DNA from: Paenibacillus sp. OV219
GTDB lineage: Bacteria > Bacillota > Bacilli > Paenibacillales > Paenibacillaceae
Direction: 5' to 3'
Length of the DNA stretch: 64,000 bases
Assembly (NCBI RefSeq): GCF_900110075.1
Contig: NZ_FOCJ01000001.1
Span: 806,001-870,000, forward strand
Under the pieces are notes generated by a model. The model saw nothing but the letters and a program-made list of their open reading frames with translations. It had not been told where the DNA came from and ran no database searches. Shown piece after piece: positions 1-8,158 of this stretch (its first letter is position 1; each line of letters opens with the position of its first letter). The translations under genes and the position numbers were made by a program.

Positions 1-1682
1 AAGTGAGCGGCAAGCATCGCAGCTTCCTCAAGCGTCTCATCGCCGAAGCTTGTCCCCCGGATAACGACGTGTGAGCCTGGAATGTCCTTTGTATGCAGCC
101 AAGTATCATTCGGCGCAGAAGATTTGTTCGTTAGAAAATCATTCTGCGTATTGTTCTTCCCAACGAAGATCGGCACACCTTCGGAAGACGTGTAGCATAG
201 CAGCGCCGGCTGCTTCGGCTTACGCTTCTTGGCGCCGCGCTTCTCGCGGGATCGCAAATAGCCTTGCTCGACGAGCTCATCGCGGATCTCGTCGATGTCA
301 GATAACGAAGCGCTCTCGAGCTGCTGAAGCAGCGACTCCAGATAAGCCATCTCTTCCGATGTGCGTTCCATTTGTTCCGCTACAACGGTTAAACTGTTGC
401 GATACTTCGTATATCTTTTGAAATACCGCTGTGCGTTCTGTGATGGCGTTAGAAGCGGATCGAGCGCAATCTTAATGATCGGCTGCTCTTCGTCGTAGTA
501 ATCGATGGTCTCGACAAAATCGTCTCCGCGTTGGATAGTATGCAGACTCATCGTGAGCAGCTCGCCGAGACTGCGGAACTTATCCGCATCCTTCGCTTCC
601 TGCAGCGTTTCCGCAAGCTTACCTTGCTTCTTCACGTTCTTGTTCCGCTCATTTTGCAGAAACTTAATGAGATCGTTTGCACGCTGCTTGACGGTATCTC
701 GCTGCGCTTTATCTCCGTAGAAGGCTTCTAAGCACAGGCTTACTGTCTCAAAAGTGACTACAGCGCCTTCCAGGTGTGTCAGCTCCGTTACGGAGAACGA
801 AGGTTTGGAGCTAGACGATGCTGCGATCATCTGCGCCTCATACCGATTCGAGCGGAACTGTTCCATCATGTCACGGAAAGCTGGCCATACTCGCGCTGCA
901 TTCACATTGATGTGATCAGCGCCGTTCAGAAGCGGACTTGATTCATCGGCAGATGTGCTGCGGTGTATGATCTCCTTCGCCAGAAGTGGGCTGAGACCGC
1001 TGAATGCGCCGACAAGCAGTTGATTTAGCGTAATCGAAGTCGGGTCCGCCGCCTTCGGCACCGATCCGAAATGAATGCTGTCCTCATCTGGAATCGGCGG
1101 GTTGATGAGCGCGTCCGCGGTTTGCCTCAGCGCTACGGAGAAGGTCGCTTCATCGGCGATAGCCAGAGGATCGTCCTTGCCTTGTTCCGGCGGTGCGACA
1201 TACGTCGTGCCCGGCATGATAACCCGGTAGCTGCTGATCATCGGCGTCACGTGATGAATGCCGTCATGAATCATCTCCGTCGCAGCGTCGACGAGAATGA
1301 TGTTGCTGTGCTTGCCCATCAGCTCGATAATAATCCGTTTAAAGGACATGTCGCCTAGCTCATCGCGCTGCCTCACATCCAGATGAATAATGCGCTCATT
1401 GCCGACTTGGCGCACCGCTTCAATAACAGCGCCCTCGCAATGCTTGCGAAGCAGCATGCAGAACATCGGCGCTTCCATCGGGTTAATGAACGATTGCTCT
1501 GTGAAGTGGATGCGCGGATAAGTCGGGTTCGCCGATATGAGCAGCTTCCCTTGCACACCTCCGCCGCGAATTTGCAGCACAAGATCATGCGGACCTGGCT
1601 GATGTATTTTATAAATTCGTGCGCCTATACAAGCTTGCAGCTCGTGCGTTATGGCACGGGTAACGATTCCATCCAAAGCCAT
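1..1682 (-). CDS. rqcH: RqcH / NFACT-family ribosome quality control protein (3' end cut by window)
   Basis: About 560 residues are visible, reading leftward from ATG 1682. The N-terminus MALDGIVTRAITHEL is typical of the NFACT family (B. subtilis YloA/RqcH, eukaryotic Rqc2). The NFACT-N domain comes first, then a charged coiled-coil stretch (about residues 280-440), then the start of the NFACT-R domain (TWLHTKDIPGSHVVIRG), after which the gene leaves the window. By family knowledge the protein binds stalled 50S subunits carrying peptidyl-tRNA and recruits tRNA-Ala to add C-terminal alanine tails. Older annotations call it fibronectin-binding protein FbpA. An AAGGGGA ribosome binding site precedes the start. 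It is divergent from the Ca2+-ATPase gene, as yloA/yloB neighbours are in Bacillus. Confidence 0.93.
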   Translation of the reverse strand, partial: MALDGIVTRAITHELQACIGARIYKIHQPGPHDLVLQIRGGGVQGKLLISANPTYPRIHFTEQSFINPMEAPMFCMLLRKHCEGAVIEAVRQVGNERIIHLDVRQRDELGDMSFKRIIIELMGKHSNIILVDAATEMIHDGIHHVTPMISSYRVIMPGTTYVAPPEQGKDDPLAIADEATFSVALRQTADALINPPIPDEDSIHFGSVPKAADPTSITLNQLLVGAFSGLSPLLAKEIIHRSTSADESSPLLNGADHINVNAARVWPAFRDMMEQFRSNRYEAQMIAASSSSKPSFSVTELTHLEGAVVTFETVSLCLEAFYGDKAQRDTVKQRANDLIKFLQNERNKNVKKQGKLAETLQEAKDADKFRSLGELLTMSLHTIQRGDDFVETIDYYDEEQPIIKIALDPLLTPSQNAQRYFKRYTKYRNSLTVVAEQMERTSEEMAYLESLLQQLESASLSDIDEIRDELVEQGYLRSREKRGAKKRKPKQPALLCYTSSEGVPIFVGKNNTQNDFLTNKSSAPNDTWLHTKDIPGSHVVIRGTSFGDETLEEAAMLAAH

Positions 1683-1837
1683 ACTGATCTTCCCCTTTAT
1701 ATCTGATTCACTCTCTATCATGCCATAACTTGTACAAAAACTTAAGTGCTTGCTGGGATATTTTGCAGTTTGTCCGAATACAAATAGCCCATAGAGGCTG
1801 TCCGTCAGGCGGCAGGCTAACGGGAGGGAGACGGGGC

Positions 1838-4633
1838 ATGGAACAAGGAAAGTGGCATCAAATGGAAACTGGCGAGCTGGCGCATTCGCTTGGAGCGAAA
1901 CTAGATACCGGTCTTACAGCAAGCGCGGCTGCGGAGCGGCTCGTACAGACAGGACGCAATGAGCTGACAGAGGGGAAGAAGGCTTCTCCGATTATGCTGT
2001 TTCTTGGCCAGTTCAAAGATTTTATGGTTCTTGTGCTTATGGGGGCAACTCTAATTTCCGGGTTGCTTGGCGAGTATCTCGATGCAATTACGATCATTGC
2101 CATTATCGTCATTAACGCTGTGCTTGGTTTTGTACAAGAATTCCGTGCAGAGAAATCGCTTCGAGCGCTGAAAGCTTTATCAGCGCCTTTAGCGAAGGCG
2201 ATTCGCGGTGGGGTGACGGTCATTGTGCCAGCAAACGAGCTCGTTCCTGGCGATATCGTTGAGCTTGAGAGCGGAGACCGTATTCCGGCGGACATCCGGT
2301 TTATCGAAGCGAATAGCTGCTATGCGGAAGAATCAGCGCTAACTGGTGAATCGGTTCCGGTTGGGAAGCATTGCAACCCGATTAGGGAAGACGAGCTGCC
2401 GCTTGGCGATATGCGAAACATCGGCTTCATGGGCACGATGATTACACGCGGTACGGCCAAAGGGATCGTTATTCGTACGGGCATGTCAACGGAGATGGGC
2501 AAAATCGCCAATCTCATTCAGCAGACCGAATCGATGGAAACACCGCTTCAGCACCGACTCGAGCAGCTTGGCAAAATCCTCATTATTGTGGCGCTGGCGC
2601 TCACTGTTATGGTTGTGCTCGCAGGTATTTTGCACGGTCAACCGCCATATGAAATGTTCCTCGCAGGCGTAAGCCTCGCGGTAGCTGCCATACCCGAAGG
2701 ACTTCCGGCAATCGTTACAATTGCTCTTGCCCTTGGTGTACAGCGCATGATTAAACGGCGCGCAATCGTCCGCAAGCTGCCTTCCGTGGAGACACTAGGC
2801 TGCGCCTCGGTCATCTGTTCAGACAAGACGGGCACACTGACGCAAAATAAGATGACCGTTACAAAGCTATGGATCGGCGGGCACAACATGGACGTCACTG
2901 GCGAAGGCTACGAGCCTGCTGGCGGCTGCTTCGAGAACGGCAAAGCCATCGATGTGAAGCATGATCAGTCGCTGCGCAGATTGCTGCAAGTAGCAGCGCT
3001 TTGTAATAATTCGGTTGTCTCTAAAGTAGACGACGAGAGCGAAGCGGCGAAACGGAAGAAAGGCAAGTCCATTTTCATCCAGGACGAATGGGTATTGAAG
3101 GGCGACCCGACAGAGGGTGCACTTACAGTGCTTGCATCCAAGCTCGGTGTGTCAGCGAAGTCGATGGAGGGCATTTATCAGCGGGTGAAAGAATATCCGT
3201 TTGATTCCGAGCGTAAGCGTATGTCAGTGCTCGTGACTCATCAAGGCGGACGGTTGATCTGTACGAAAGGCGCACCAGATATGCTGATGGAGCAGTGCTC
3301 CTACGTTCTGTGGGATGGCAAAGTCGTACCGTTCACGGCAAGCCTGAAGCAGAAAGTGACGAATTCGGCAGAGACGATGGCGCAAAATGCGCTGCGTGTG
3401 CTCGGCTTCGCATACCGCGAGCTGCGTCCGCATGATGCAATTGAAGAGGAGTCGGATGTCGAGAATCAGCTCATCTTCGTCGGCCTCTCGGGCATGATTG
3501 ATCCGCCTCGCCGCGAAGTGCGCGAAGCGATTGCGAACTGCCGCCGTGCAGGTATCAAGACCATTATGATTACAGGCGACCACCAGTTGACGGCGGAGGC
3601 TATCGCTGGGCAGCTCGGTATCATGCCGCGTGGCGGCTTGTCCATAAGCGGACAGCAGTTAAGCGGGATGAGCGAGGAGCAGCTGGATCGGTTAATCGAC
3701 AATATTTACGTTTACGCTCGCGTATCTCCAGAGCATAAGCTTCGTATCGTAAAAGCACTGCAGCGCAAGGGACATGTTGTGGCGATGACTGGCGATGGCG
3801 TGAATGACGCACCGGCGATCAAAGCAGCGGATATCGGGATCTCGATGGGCATTACCGGCACCGATGTCTCGAAGGAAGCTTCGGCGCTTATCCTCAGTGA
3901 CGATAACTTCTCCAGTATCGTCGCTGCAATTGAAGAGGGCCGCGGCATATACGAGAATATCCGCAAATTCATCCGGTATTTGCTCGCTTCCAATGTCGGC
4001 GAAATTCTGACGATGTTCCTTGCGATGATGGCAGGTTTGCCGCTTCCACTCGTACCGATCCAGATCCTGTGGGTCAATCTTGTAACAGACGGATTGCCTG
4101 CAATGGCGCTCGGCGTTGACCAATCCGAGAAGGATTTGATGCAGCAGAAGCCGCGCTCGGCGAAAGAAAATATTTTTGCAAGACGGCTTGGCTGGAAAAT
4201 CATTAGCCGAGGCATTCTGATCGGCGTCTGTACGCTCGGCGCATTCTGGATTACGCTGCAGATCGCACCGAAGAGTCCGGGGAATCTCGTGCATGCGCAG
4301 ACGGTTGCTTTTGCCACACTCGTTATGGCTCAGCTCATTCACGTCTTCGACTGTCGCAGCTCGCGCTCGATCTTCCATCGTAACATCCTACAAAATAAAT
4401 ACTTGCTCTTCGCGGTGCTCTCATCGGTGCTGCTCATGCTCGGCGTGCTCTATATCGACGCGCTGCAGCCAATCTTCAAGACGGTGCCGCTTGGCCTCCG
4501 CGACTGGTGTCTTGTCCTCGTAGCCGCAGGCATTCCGACGTTCTTAATGGGCATCGGCAGCGTGCTCGGCACGACAGAGAAAAAGAAAAAGTCCAAGTGG
4601 CCGCTTTCAGGGCCGAAATCAGTTACAAGATAA
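1838..4633 (+). CDS. Calcium-transporting P-type (P2A) ATPase
   Basis: A 931-residue SERCA-like cation pump, the YloB equivalent by position next to rqcH. Visible motifs: actuator TGES near residue 169, transmembrane PEGLP near 286, phosphorylation site DKTGTLT near 329, hinge TGDGVNDAP near 651, and about ten hydrophobic helices. PEGLP in TM4 and the overall size fit Ca2+ (P2A) rather than heavy-metal (CPx) ATPases. It would export Ca2+ from the cytoplasm using ATP. An upstream ATG at 1730 is in frame, but ATG 1838 is chosen because GGGAGG lies about 10 bp before it and residues before it do not resemble the family. A terminator follows. In B. subtilis this pump is linked to spore formation; that role here is inference. 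Confidence 0.93.
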   Translation: MEQGKWHQMETGELAHSLGAKLDTGLTASAAAERLVQTGRNELTEGKKASPIMLFLGQFKDFMVLVLMGATLISGLLGEYLDAITIIAIIVINAVLGFVQEFRAEKSLRALKALSAPLAKAIRGGVTVIVPANELVPGDIVELESGDRIPADIRFIEANSCYAEESALTGESVPVGKHCNPIREDELPLGDMRNIGFMGTMITRGTAKGIVIRTGMSTEMGKIANLIQQTESMETPLQHRLEQLGKILIIVALALTVMVVLAGILHGQPPYEMFLAGVSLAVAAIPEGLPAIVTIALALGVQRMIKRRAIVRKLPSVETLGCASVICSDKTGTLTQNKMTVTKLWIGGHNMDVTGEGYEPAGGCFENGKAIDVKHDQSLRRLLQVAALCNNSVVSKVDDESEAAKRKKGKSIFIQDEWVLKGDPTEGALTVLASKLGVSAKSMEGIYQRVKEYPFDSERKRMSVLVTHQGGRLICTKGAPDMLMEQCSYVLWDGKVVPFTASLKQKVTNSAETMAQNALRVLGFAYRELRPHDAIEEESDVENQLIFVGLSGMIDPPRREVREAIANCRRAGIKTIMITGDHQLTAEAIAGQLGIMPRGGLSISGQQLSGMSEEQLDRLIDNIYVYARVSPEHKLRIVKALQRKGHVVAMTGDGVNDAPAIKAADIGISMGITGTDVSKEASALILSDDNFSSIVAAIEEGRGIYENIRKFIRYLLASNVGEILTMFLAMMAGLPLPLVPIQILWVNLVTDGLPAMALGVDQSEKDLMQQKPRSAKENIFARRLGWKIISRGILIGVCTLGAFWITLQIAPKSPGNLVHAQTVAFATLVMAQLIHVFDCRSSRSIFHRNILQNKYLLFAVLSSVLLMLGVLYIDALQPIFKTVPLGLRDWCLVLVAAGIPTFLMGIGSVLGTTEKKKKSKWPLSGPKSVTR

Positions 4634-4657
4634 TAGATAGGTACAAGATAAAGGGAG

Positions 4658-4690
4658 AGCCGGCGCTGGTCGCTGGCTTTTTTGTTTTTT
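4658..4690 (+). terminator. Rho-independent terminator after the Ca2+-ATPase
   Basis: AGCCGGCG and CGCTGGCT form an 8-bp stem (one G-U pair) around a 5-base loop, followed by an almost unbroken T-run. Confidence 0.8.
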
Positions 4691-4776
4691 GAGTTTGCTG
4701 GTACAAAGAAAAAACGTAAACTCCCCACCGACCCCACGGAACCCAACAACCGATTGCACCAACCGCACCAGTCCTC

Positions 4777-4807
4777 TTAACCTTCACCTAAGGTTATAGT
4801 TTATACT
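4777..4807 (+). promoter_or_regulatory. MerR-type promoter/operator of the regulator-methyltransferase gene
   Basis: TTAACC (4777-4782) and TATACT (4802-4807) are separated by 19 bp. That over-long spacer is characteristic of promoters controlled by MerR-family proteins. An inverted repeat AACCTT-N5-AAGGTT (4779-4795) lies across the -35/spacer boundary, as MerR operators do. Transcription would start near 4814, downstream of the alternative ATG at 4810, which supports ATG 4834 as the true start. Autoregulation is inferred. Confidence 0.68.
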
Positions 4808-4833
4808 TAATGTATAGGAAGGGTGGAGCGGAT

Positions 4834-5856
4834 ATGAAAATCAATGAATTAGCACAGAAGCTGCATATAACGCCGAGAGCGATCCGATTATATGAGTCAA
4901 AAGGATTGCTTAGCCCAACACGCGGTGAAGAGAATGGTTACCGCTACTATTCGGATCATGATGCTTGGCGGCTTCAAACCATTGCGTCGCTGCGCGAAAT
5001 GGGACTGAGCCTTGAGCAAATCAAAGCATTGATGGAGAAGTTGGATCAAGGCGACTCTGCATCAGTTCATCACTATCTGGAGCTGCAGCGAATGGCGCTC
5101 TATGAGAAATGGACCAGGTGGAAGCACGTAATCGGAACGCTTGACGAGCTTATCGAACGACTGGAAACGAAGCAGACGCTAGTGCTCGATGATTTGTTCC
5201 AGCTGTCTGGCGATTTGCAGCACATCCATGAAAGTGTGTCGACATGGAAGGATACATGGGAATTCGACCGAATCGCGCCGAGCTTCGATGGATCGCCAGC
5301 ATTACTGTCTAGCGGATCTTCATTATCTCAGAGTGAATATGAGACAGTGCTTGATTTTATCGTGCAATGGGTAGCGCCGAAGCAAGGTGAGGAAGGGCTG
5401 GATATTGGGACAGGTACGGGTAATTTGGCAGGTAGGCTGCTGCATGGTCGAGCGTCTATGTCGGCGATTGACCAGTCGAAGGAGATGCTCGCGCGGTGTC
5501 GAGAGAAGTACCCCTCCATTGCGACGAAGCTTGGTAATGCACTGGCACTGCCTTTTCTGGACAAGCAGTTCTCGTTCCTCGTATCGGCGTTCGCGCTTCA
5601 CCACTTGGATGCGAAGCAGCAGGAGCTGGCGCTTGCGGAGATGAATCGTGTGCTAAGGCCAAACGGTCGGATCTGCATTGCTGGACTTATGTACGACGGG
5701 CTTGGTGGCGGAGCGTTTGAGAAGGAAGGGTCAAGCGGCAAGCATCCAATCGATCGGGCGAAGCTGCTTCGTTGGTTCTATGAGCATGAATACATAACGG
5801 TTCAGCATGCGGTGAATGAATGGATTCACGTCGTTTATGCAGTGCGTAAATATTAG
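4834..5856 (+). CDS. MerR-family regulator fused to a class I SAM methyltransferase
   Basis: A 340-residue two-part protein. Residues 1-70 are a MerR winged-helix DNA-binding domain (MKINELAQKLHITPRAIRLY, then the YRYYSDHD wing). A helical dimerisation segment follows to about 135. From about 150 there is a Rossmann methyltransferase with motif I LDIGTGTGNLAGRLL and a conserved acidic motif II region (SAIDQSKEML). In ordinary MerR proteins the C-terminus senses the inducer. Here a methyltransferase fold occupies that place, so SAM or a methylated substrate may be the signal (inference). The upstream and downstream 19-bp-spacer promoters suggest it controls itself and the next gene. RBS AGGAAGGGTGG precedes ATG 4834. 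Confidence 0.85.
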   Translation: MKINELAQKLHITPRAIRLYESKGLLSPTRGEENGYRYYSDHDAWRLQTIASLREMGLSLEQIKALMEKLDQGDSASVHHYLELQRMALYEKWTRWKHVIGTLDELIERLETKQTLVLDDLFQLSGDLQHIHESVSTWKDTWEFDRIAPSFDGSPALLSSGSSLSQSEYETVLDFIVQWVAPKQGEEGLDIGTGTGNLAGRLLHGRASMSAIDQSKEMLARCREKYPSIATKLGNALALPFLDKQFSFLVSAFALHHLDAKQQELALAEMNRVLRPNGRICIAGLMYDGLGGGAFEKEGSSGKHPIDRAKLLRWFYEHEYITVQHAVNEWIHVVYAVRKY

Positions 5857-5869
5857 GTGAAATCGGGAG

Positions 5870-5900
5870 TTGACCTTGACCTTACGTTAGATTTTATGGT
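5870..5900 (+). promoter_or_regulatory. Second 19-bp-spacer (MerR-like) promoter, before the second methyltransferase
   Basis: TTGACC (5870-5875) and TATGGT (5895-5900) are exactly 19 bp apart. The spacer holds GACCTTACGTTAGA, reminiscent of MerR-family half-sites, though the dyad is weaker than at 4779-4795. It starts 14 bp after the MerR-fusion stop codon. It is a plausible target of the upstream regulator. Confidence 0.5.
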
Positions 5901-5943
5901 GATGAGGGAAGAACCTAATTGACGAGATTGGAGTGTGTAAGCA

Positions 5944-6642
5944 ATGCCGAATCATGATCGAATTTATCAAAGTGAAGCGGAAAGGTACGATCGGCTGATT
6001 TCACGCGAGGATGTTTCGAATAACCTGCTCAAGACAATGCGAAAAGTAAGCCCAGAGTTGTCTGACCTTCATGTTGCTGATCTCGGCGCGGGTACAGGGA
6101 GACTGACAACGATGCTCGCGCCTCTGGTGCGCTCGATCGTTGCTATTGACTCTTCGGAGTCGATGTTGGAGGTGGCGACAGCGAAGCTTCGCGGGATGGG
6201 GGCGGAGAATTGGCTGACGAAAGTCGGTTATCACGACGAAATGCCATTGGCTGATAACTCGATTGACTTACTTACGGCAGGGTGGACCATCTGCTACTCA
6301 ACAAGCTCGAACAATTCGGATTGGCGTGAGCAGTTAGAACGAATTATGGATGAGATTTCCCGTGTTCTTCGTCCGGAGGGCACAGTTATCATCTTCGAAA
6401 ATTTCGGTACAGGGACAGAGCAGCCAAGTCCTCCGGATTTCTTAACAAGTTATTACAATGCTTTGGAGCAAGACTTCGGATTTGAGCACGTAGCGATTCG
6501 AACGGATTATCAATTTGAGTCGACAGAAGAAGCGGTGGAGCTTATTCGTTTCTTCTTTGGCGAAGCATTTAGCAGCGGGATAGAAGCGAGCGGGCGAACG
6601 AGTTTCCCGGAGTGGACGGGGGTTTGGTGGAAGAGGCTTTAG
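5944..6642 (+). CDS. Class I SAM-dependent methyltransferase
   Basis: A 232-residue protein with one Rossmann methyltransferase domain: motif I VADLGAGTGRLTTML near residue 43, motif II VAIDSSESML, and a post-motif LPLADNSIDL-like acidic region (MPLADNSIDLLTAG). The substrate cannot be read from sequence; the family includes small-molecule and lipid methyltransferases. It directly follows the MerR-methyltransferase fusion with its own MerR-type promoter, so the two probably form one responsive unit. A weak GGAG lies 11-14 bp before ATG 5944. The two methyltransferase domains are only distantly alike by eye. Confidence 0.8.
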   Translation: MPNHDRIYQSEAERYDRLISREDVSNNLLKTMRKVSPELSDLHVADLGAGTGRLTTMLAPLVRSIVAIDSSESMLEVATAKLRGMGAENWLTKVGYHDEMPLADNSIDLLTAGWTICYSTSSNNSDWREQLERIMDEISRVLRPEGTVIIFENFGTGTEQPSPPDFLTSYYNALEQDFGFEHVAIRTDYQFESTEEAVELIRFFFGEAFSSGIEASGRTSFPEWTGVWWKRL

Positions 6643-6655
6643 GTTGTTGAATTGG

Positions 6656-6716
6656 TTACCAAGAATGGCGCAGCCATAAGGAGCGACGCAGTCGCAAGGA
6701 GGGGCGCAGCCGCTCC
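6656..6716. repeat. 61-bp repeat, copy 1
   Basis: Begins TTACCAAGAATGGCGCAGCC and ends at CGCTCC. Contains mini-hairpins ATGGC-GCA-GCCAT (6665-6677) and GCGAC-GCA-GTCGC (6683-6695), and GGC-GCA-GCC (6703-6711). Confidence 0.8.
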
Positions 6717-6731
6717 AAATTGATCCTCAGG

Positions 6732-6792
6732 TTACCAGGAGTGGCGCAGCCATAAGGAACGACGCAGTCGCAAGGAGTGGCGCAGCCTCTCC
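6732..6792. repeat. 61-bp repeat, copy 2
   Basis: Same order as copy 1 with scattered substitutions: GTGGC-GCA-GCCAT (6741-6753, one G-T pair), CGAC-GCA-GTCG (6760-6770) and GGC-GCA-GCC (6779-6787). The stems survive although bases differ between copies. Confidence 0.8.
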
Positions 6793-7290
6793 GAGGCAAT
6801 CTCGTCATTGGTTTACCAACTAACCTATCCGCCAGAAAACTGGCGGCCATCAGATTACCAGGGAGGGAGCGCAGCTCCCCCCTCAGGTAATCATCAACAT
6901 CCCTTCCGCGCCAAAAGTAAAGTGTGTCCCGCCAGGGACGAAAACGATCCCCAGCACAGCACACCCACACCCGCACCTCTATAACTTCGATCGTTCCCAT
7001 GGTCCCGCGAAGGCGGGACACCAGGTAGCTCGCGAGCGCCAAACGTCAAAGTGGGTCCCGTCAGGGACGTAAACGAGGACTAGCACGTACGATCTCAACC
7101 GCGCTTCTCTCAAGCTCCATCGTTATACCATTCGGGTGTCCAGAGGGTGAAACCCTTGGGGTCCCCCTTCGGGAAGGGGGATTTAGGGGGAAGCATAAAG
7201 TGCAAGGAAGTGTTCCAAAAATGCAAAGATTAAAGTACACTAAATAAATTATAATGTTTGCAACAATAGTTTTCAGGGGAGTGCGAGTAA

Positions 7291-8121
7291 ATGAACTTTA
7301 CAAAAATGCATGGACTAGGAAACGACTTTATCGTCGTAGCAGGGGAAACACAATTACCAGATAACGTAGCTCAGCTCGCAGAACAGCTCTGCAACCGCTT
7401 CTTCGGTATCGGCGCAGACGGTCTTGTTTATATTTTGCCTTCAGAAAAAGCAGACTTTCGGATGCGCATTATCAACTCGGACGGCTCGGAAGCGGAGCAA
7501 TGCGGCAACGCAATCCGCTGCGTAGCGAAGTACGTCTACGATAATGGCCTCACAGATAAAGAATCACTCACAATTGAGACGCTCGGCGCTGGCGTGCAAG
7601 AAGTGCAGCTGACGGTCGATAATGGCAAAGTTGTGCTCGTTCGCGTTAACATGGGGCAGCCAATTCTCGAAGGTCTCAAAGTGCCGACGACTATTGATGC
7701 AAACCCAGTCATTAACCAATCCATTGAAGTAGATGGTCGCGAATTCAAGTTTACAGCTGTCTCGATGGGCAACCCGCACTGCGTCATCTACGTCGACGAC
7801 GCGGTTAATTTCGACCTAGCAGTATGGGGGCCGAAGCTCGAAGTACACCCGCTCTTCCCGCGCAAAATCAACGTGGAATTCGTTACGGTACGTTCGAAAG
7901 ACTTCACAGATATGCGTGTATGGGAGCGCGGCGCAGGCCCAACGCTGGCATGCGGAACTGGCGCTTGCGCGACAGTTGTAGCATCCGTGCTGAACGGCTA
8001 TACGGATCGTACAGCAACGGTATCGCTTAAAGGCGGCGACTTGCTGATCGAATGGAATGAAGAAAGCAACTTTGTATATATGAGTGGCCCAGCAGCAGAA
8101 GTGTTCCGCGGTACAGTTTAA
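7291..8121 (+). CDS. dapF: Diaminopimelate epimerase
   Basis: A 276-residue protein that would interconvert LL- and meso-diaminopimelate, the step feeding lysine and peptidoglycan synthesis in the cytoplasm. It starts MNFTKMHGLGNDFIVV. The two catalytic cysteines sit in EQCGNAIRC (about residue 73) and ACGTGACAT (about residue 217), as in the family. GGGGAGTGCGAG precedes ATG 7291, and a TATAAT at 7250-7255 may be the -10 of its promoter, though no good -35 was found. Length and both active-site motifs are complete. The adjacent gene concerns methionine, so this is not a lysine operon. Confidence 0.97.
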   Translation: MNFTKMHGLGNDFIVVAGETQLPDNVAQLAEQLCNRFFGIGADGLVYILPSEKADFRMRIINSDGSEAEQCGNAIRCVAKYVYDNGLTDKESLTIETLGAGVQEVQLTVDNGKVVLVRVNMGQPILEGLKVPTTIDANPVINQSIEVDGREFKFTAVSMGNPHCVIYVDDAVNFDLAVWGPKLEVHPLFPRKINVEFVTVRSKDFTDMRVWERGAGPTLACGTGACATVVASVLNGYTDRTATVSLKGGDLLIEWNEESNFVYMSGPAAEVFRGTV

Positions 8122-8158
8122 GCTAGCAGCTAGCTCAGAGAAAAAGGGAGTTTTGAAT

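Larger units (their letters stand above)
6656..7190. repeat. Hairpin- and repeat-rich non-coding spacer
   Basis: This stretch between the methyltransferase and dapF has no credible gene. It holds two 61-bp imperfect direct copies (6656-6716, 6732-6792), each built from three units of about 18 bp with a GCA-looped mini-hairpin, and a further GCA hairpin at 6865-6879. It also holds a 7-bp stem with AAAA loop (6829-6846), a second pair of direct copies of about 50 bp carrying GTCCC-N4-GGGAC (6926-6939, 7055-7068), a 7-bp stem at 7002-7019, and a 9-bp C/G-rich hairpin at 7162-7181. The whole looks like an aggregate of intergenic repeat elements. Confidence 0.8.

Noticed and set aside
1730-1837. 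N-terminal extension of the Ca2+-ATPase from ATG 1730
   Set aside because: No SD before 1730 and the 36 residues do not resemble the family; GGGAGG supports ATG 1838.
3692-4378. Overlapping minus-strand frames within the Ca2+-ATPase
   Set aside because: Antisense shadows of a well-supported gene; no start signals or family motifs.
6656-6792. CRISPR array
   Set aside because: The units are self-complementary, adjacent and lack unique spacers; there are no cas genes.
6656-7042. A 128-residue minus-strand frame across the hairpin spacer
   Set aside because: It simply translates the repeats, has no SD and no plausible protein pattern.
8122-8158. SAM riboswitch before the YitJ-type gene
   Set aside because: Only 37 bp separate the genes and no conserved riboswitch core was found.
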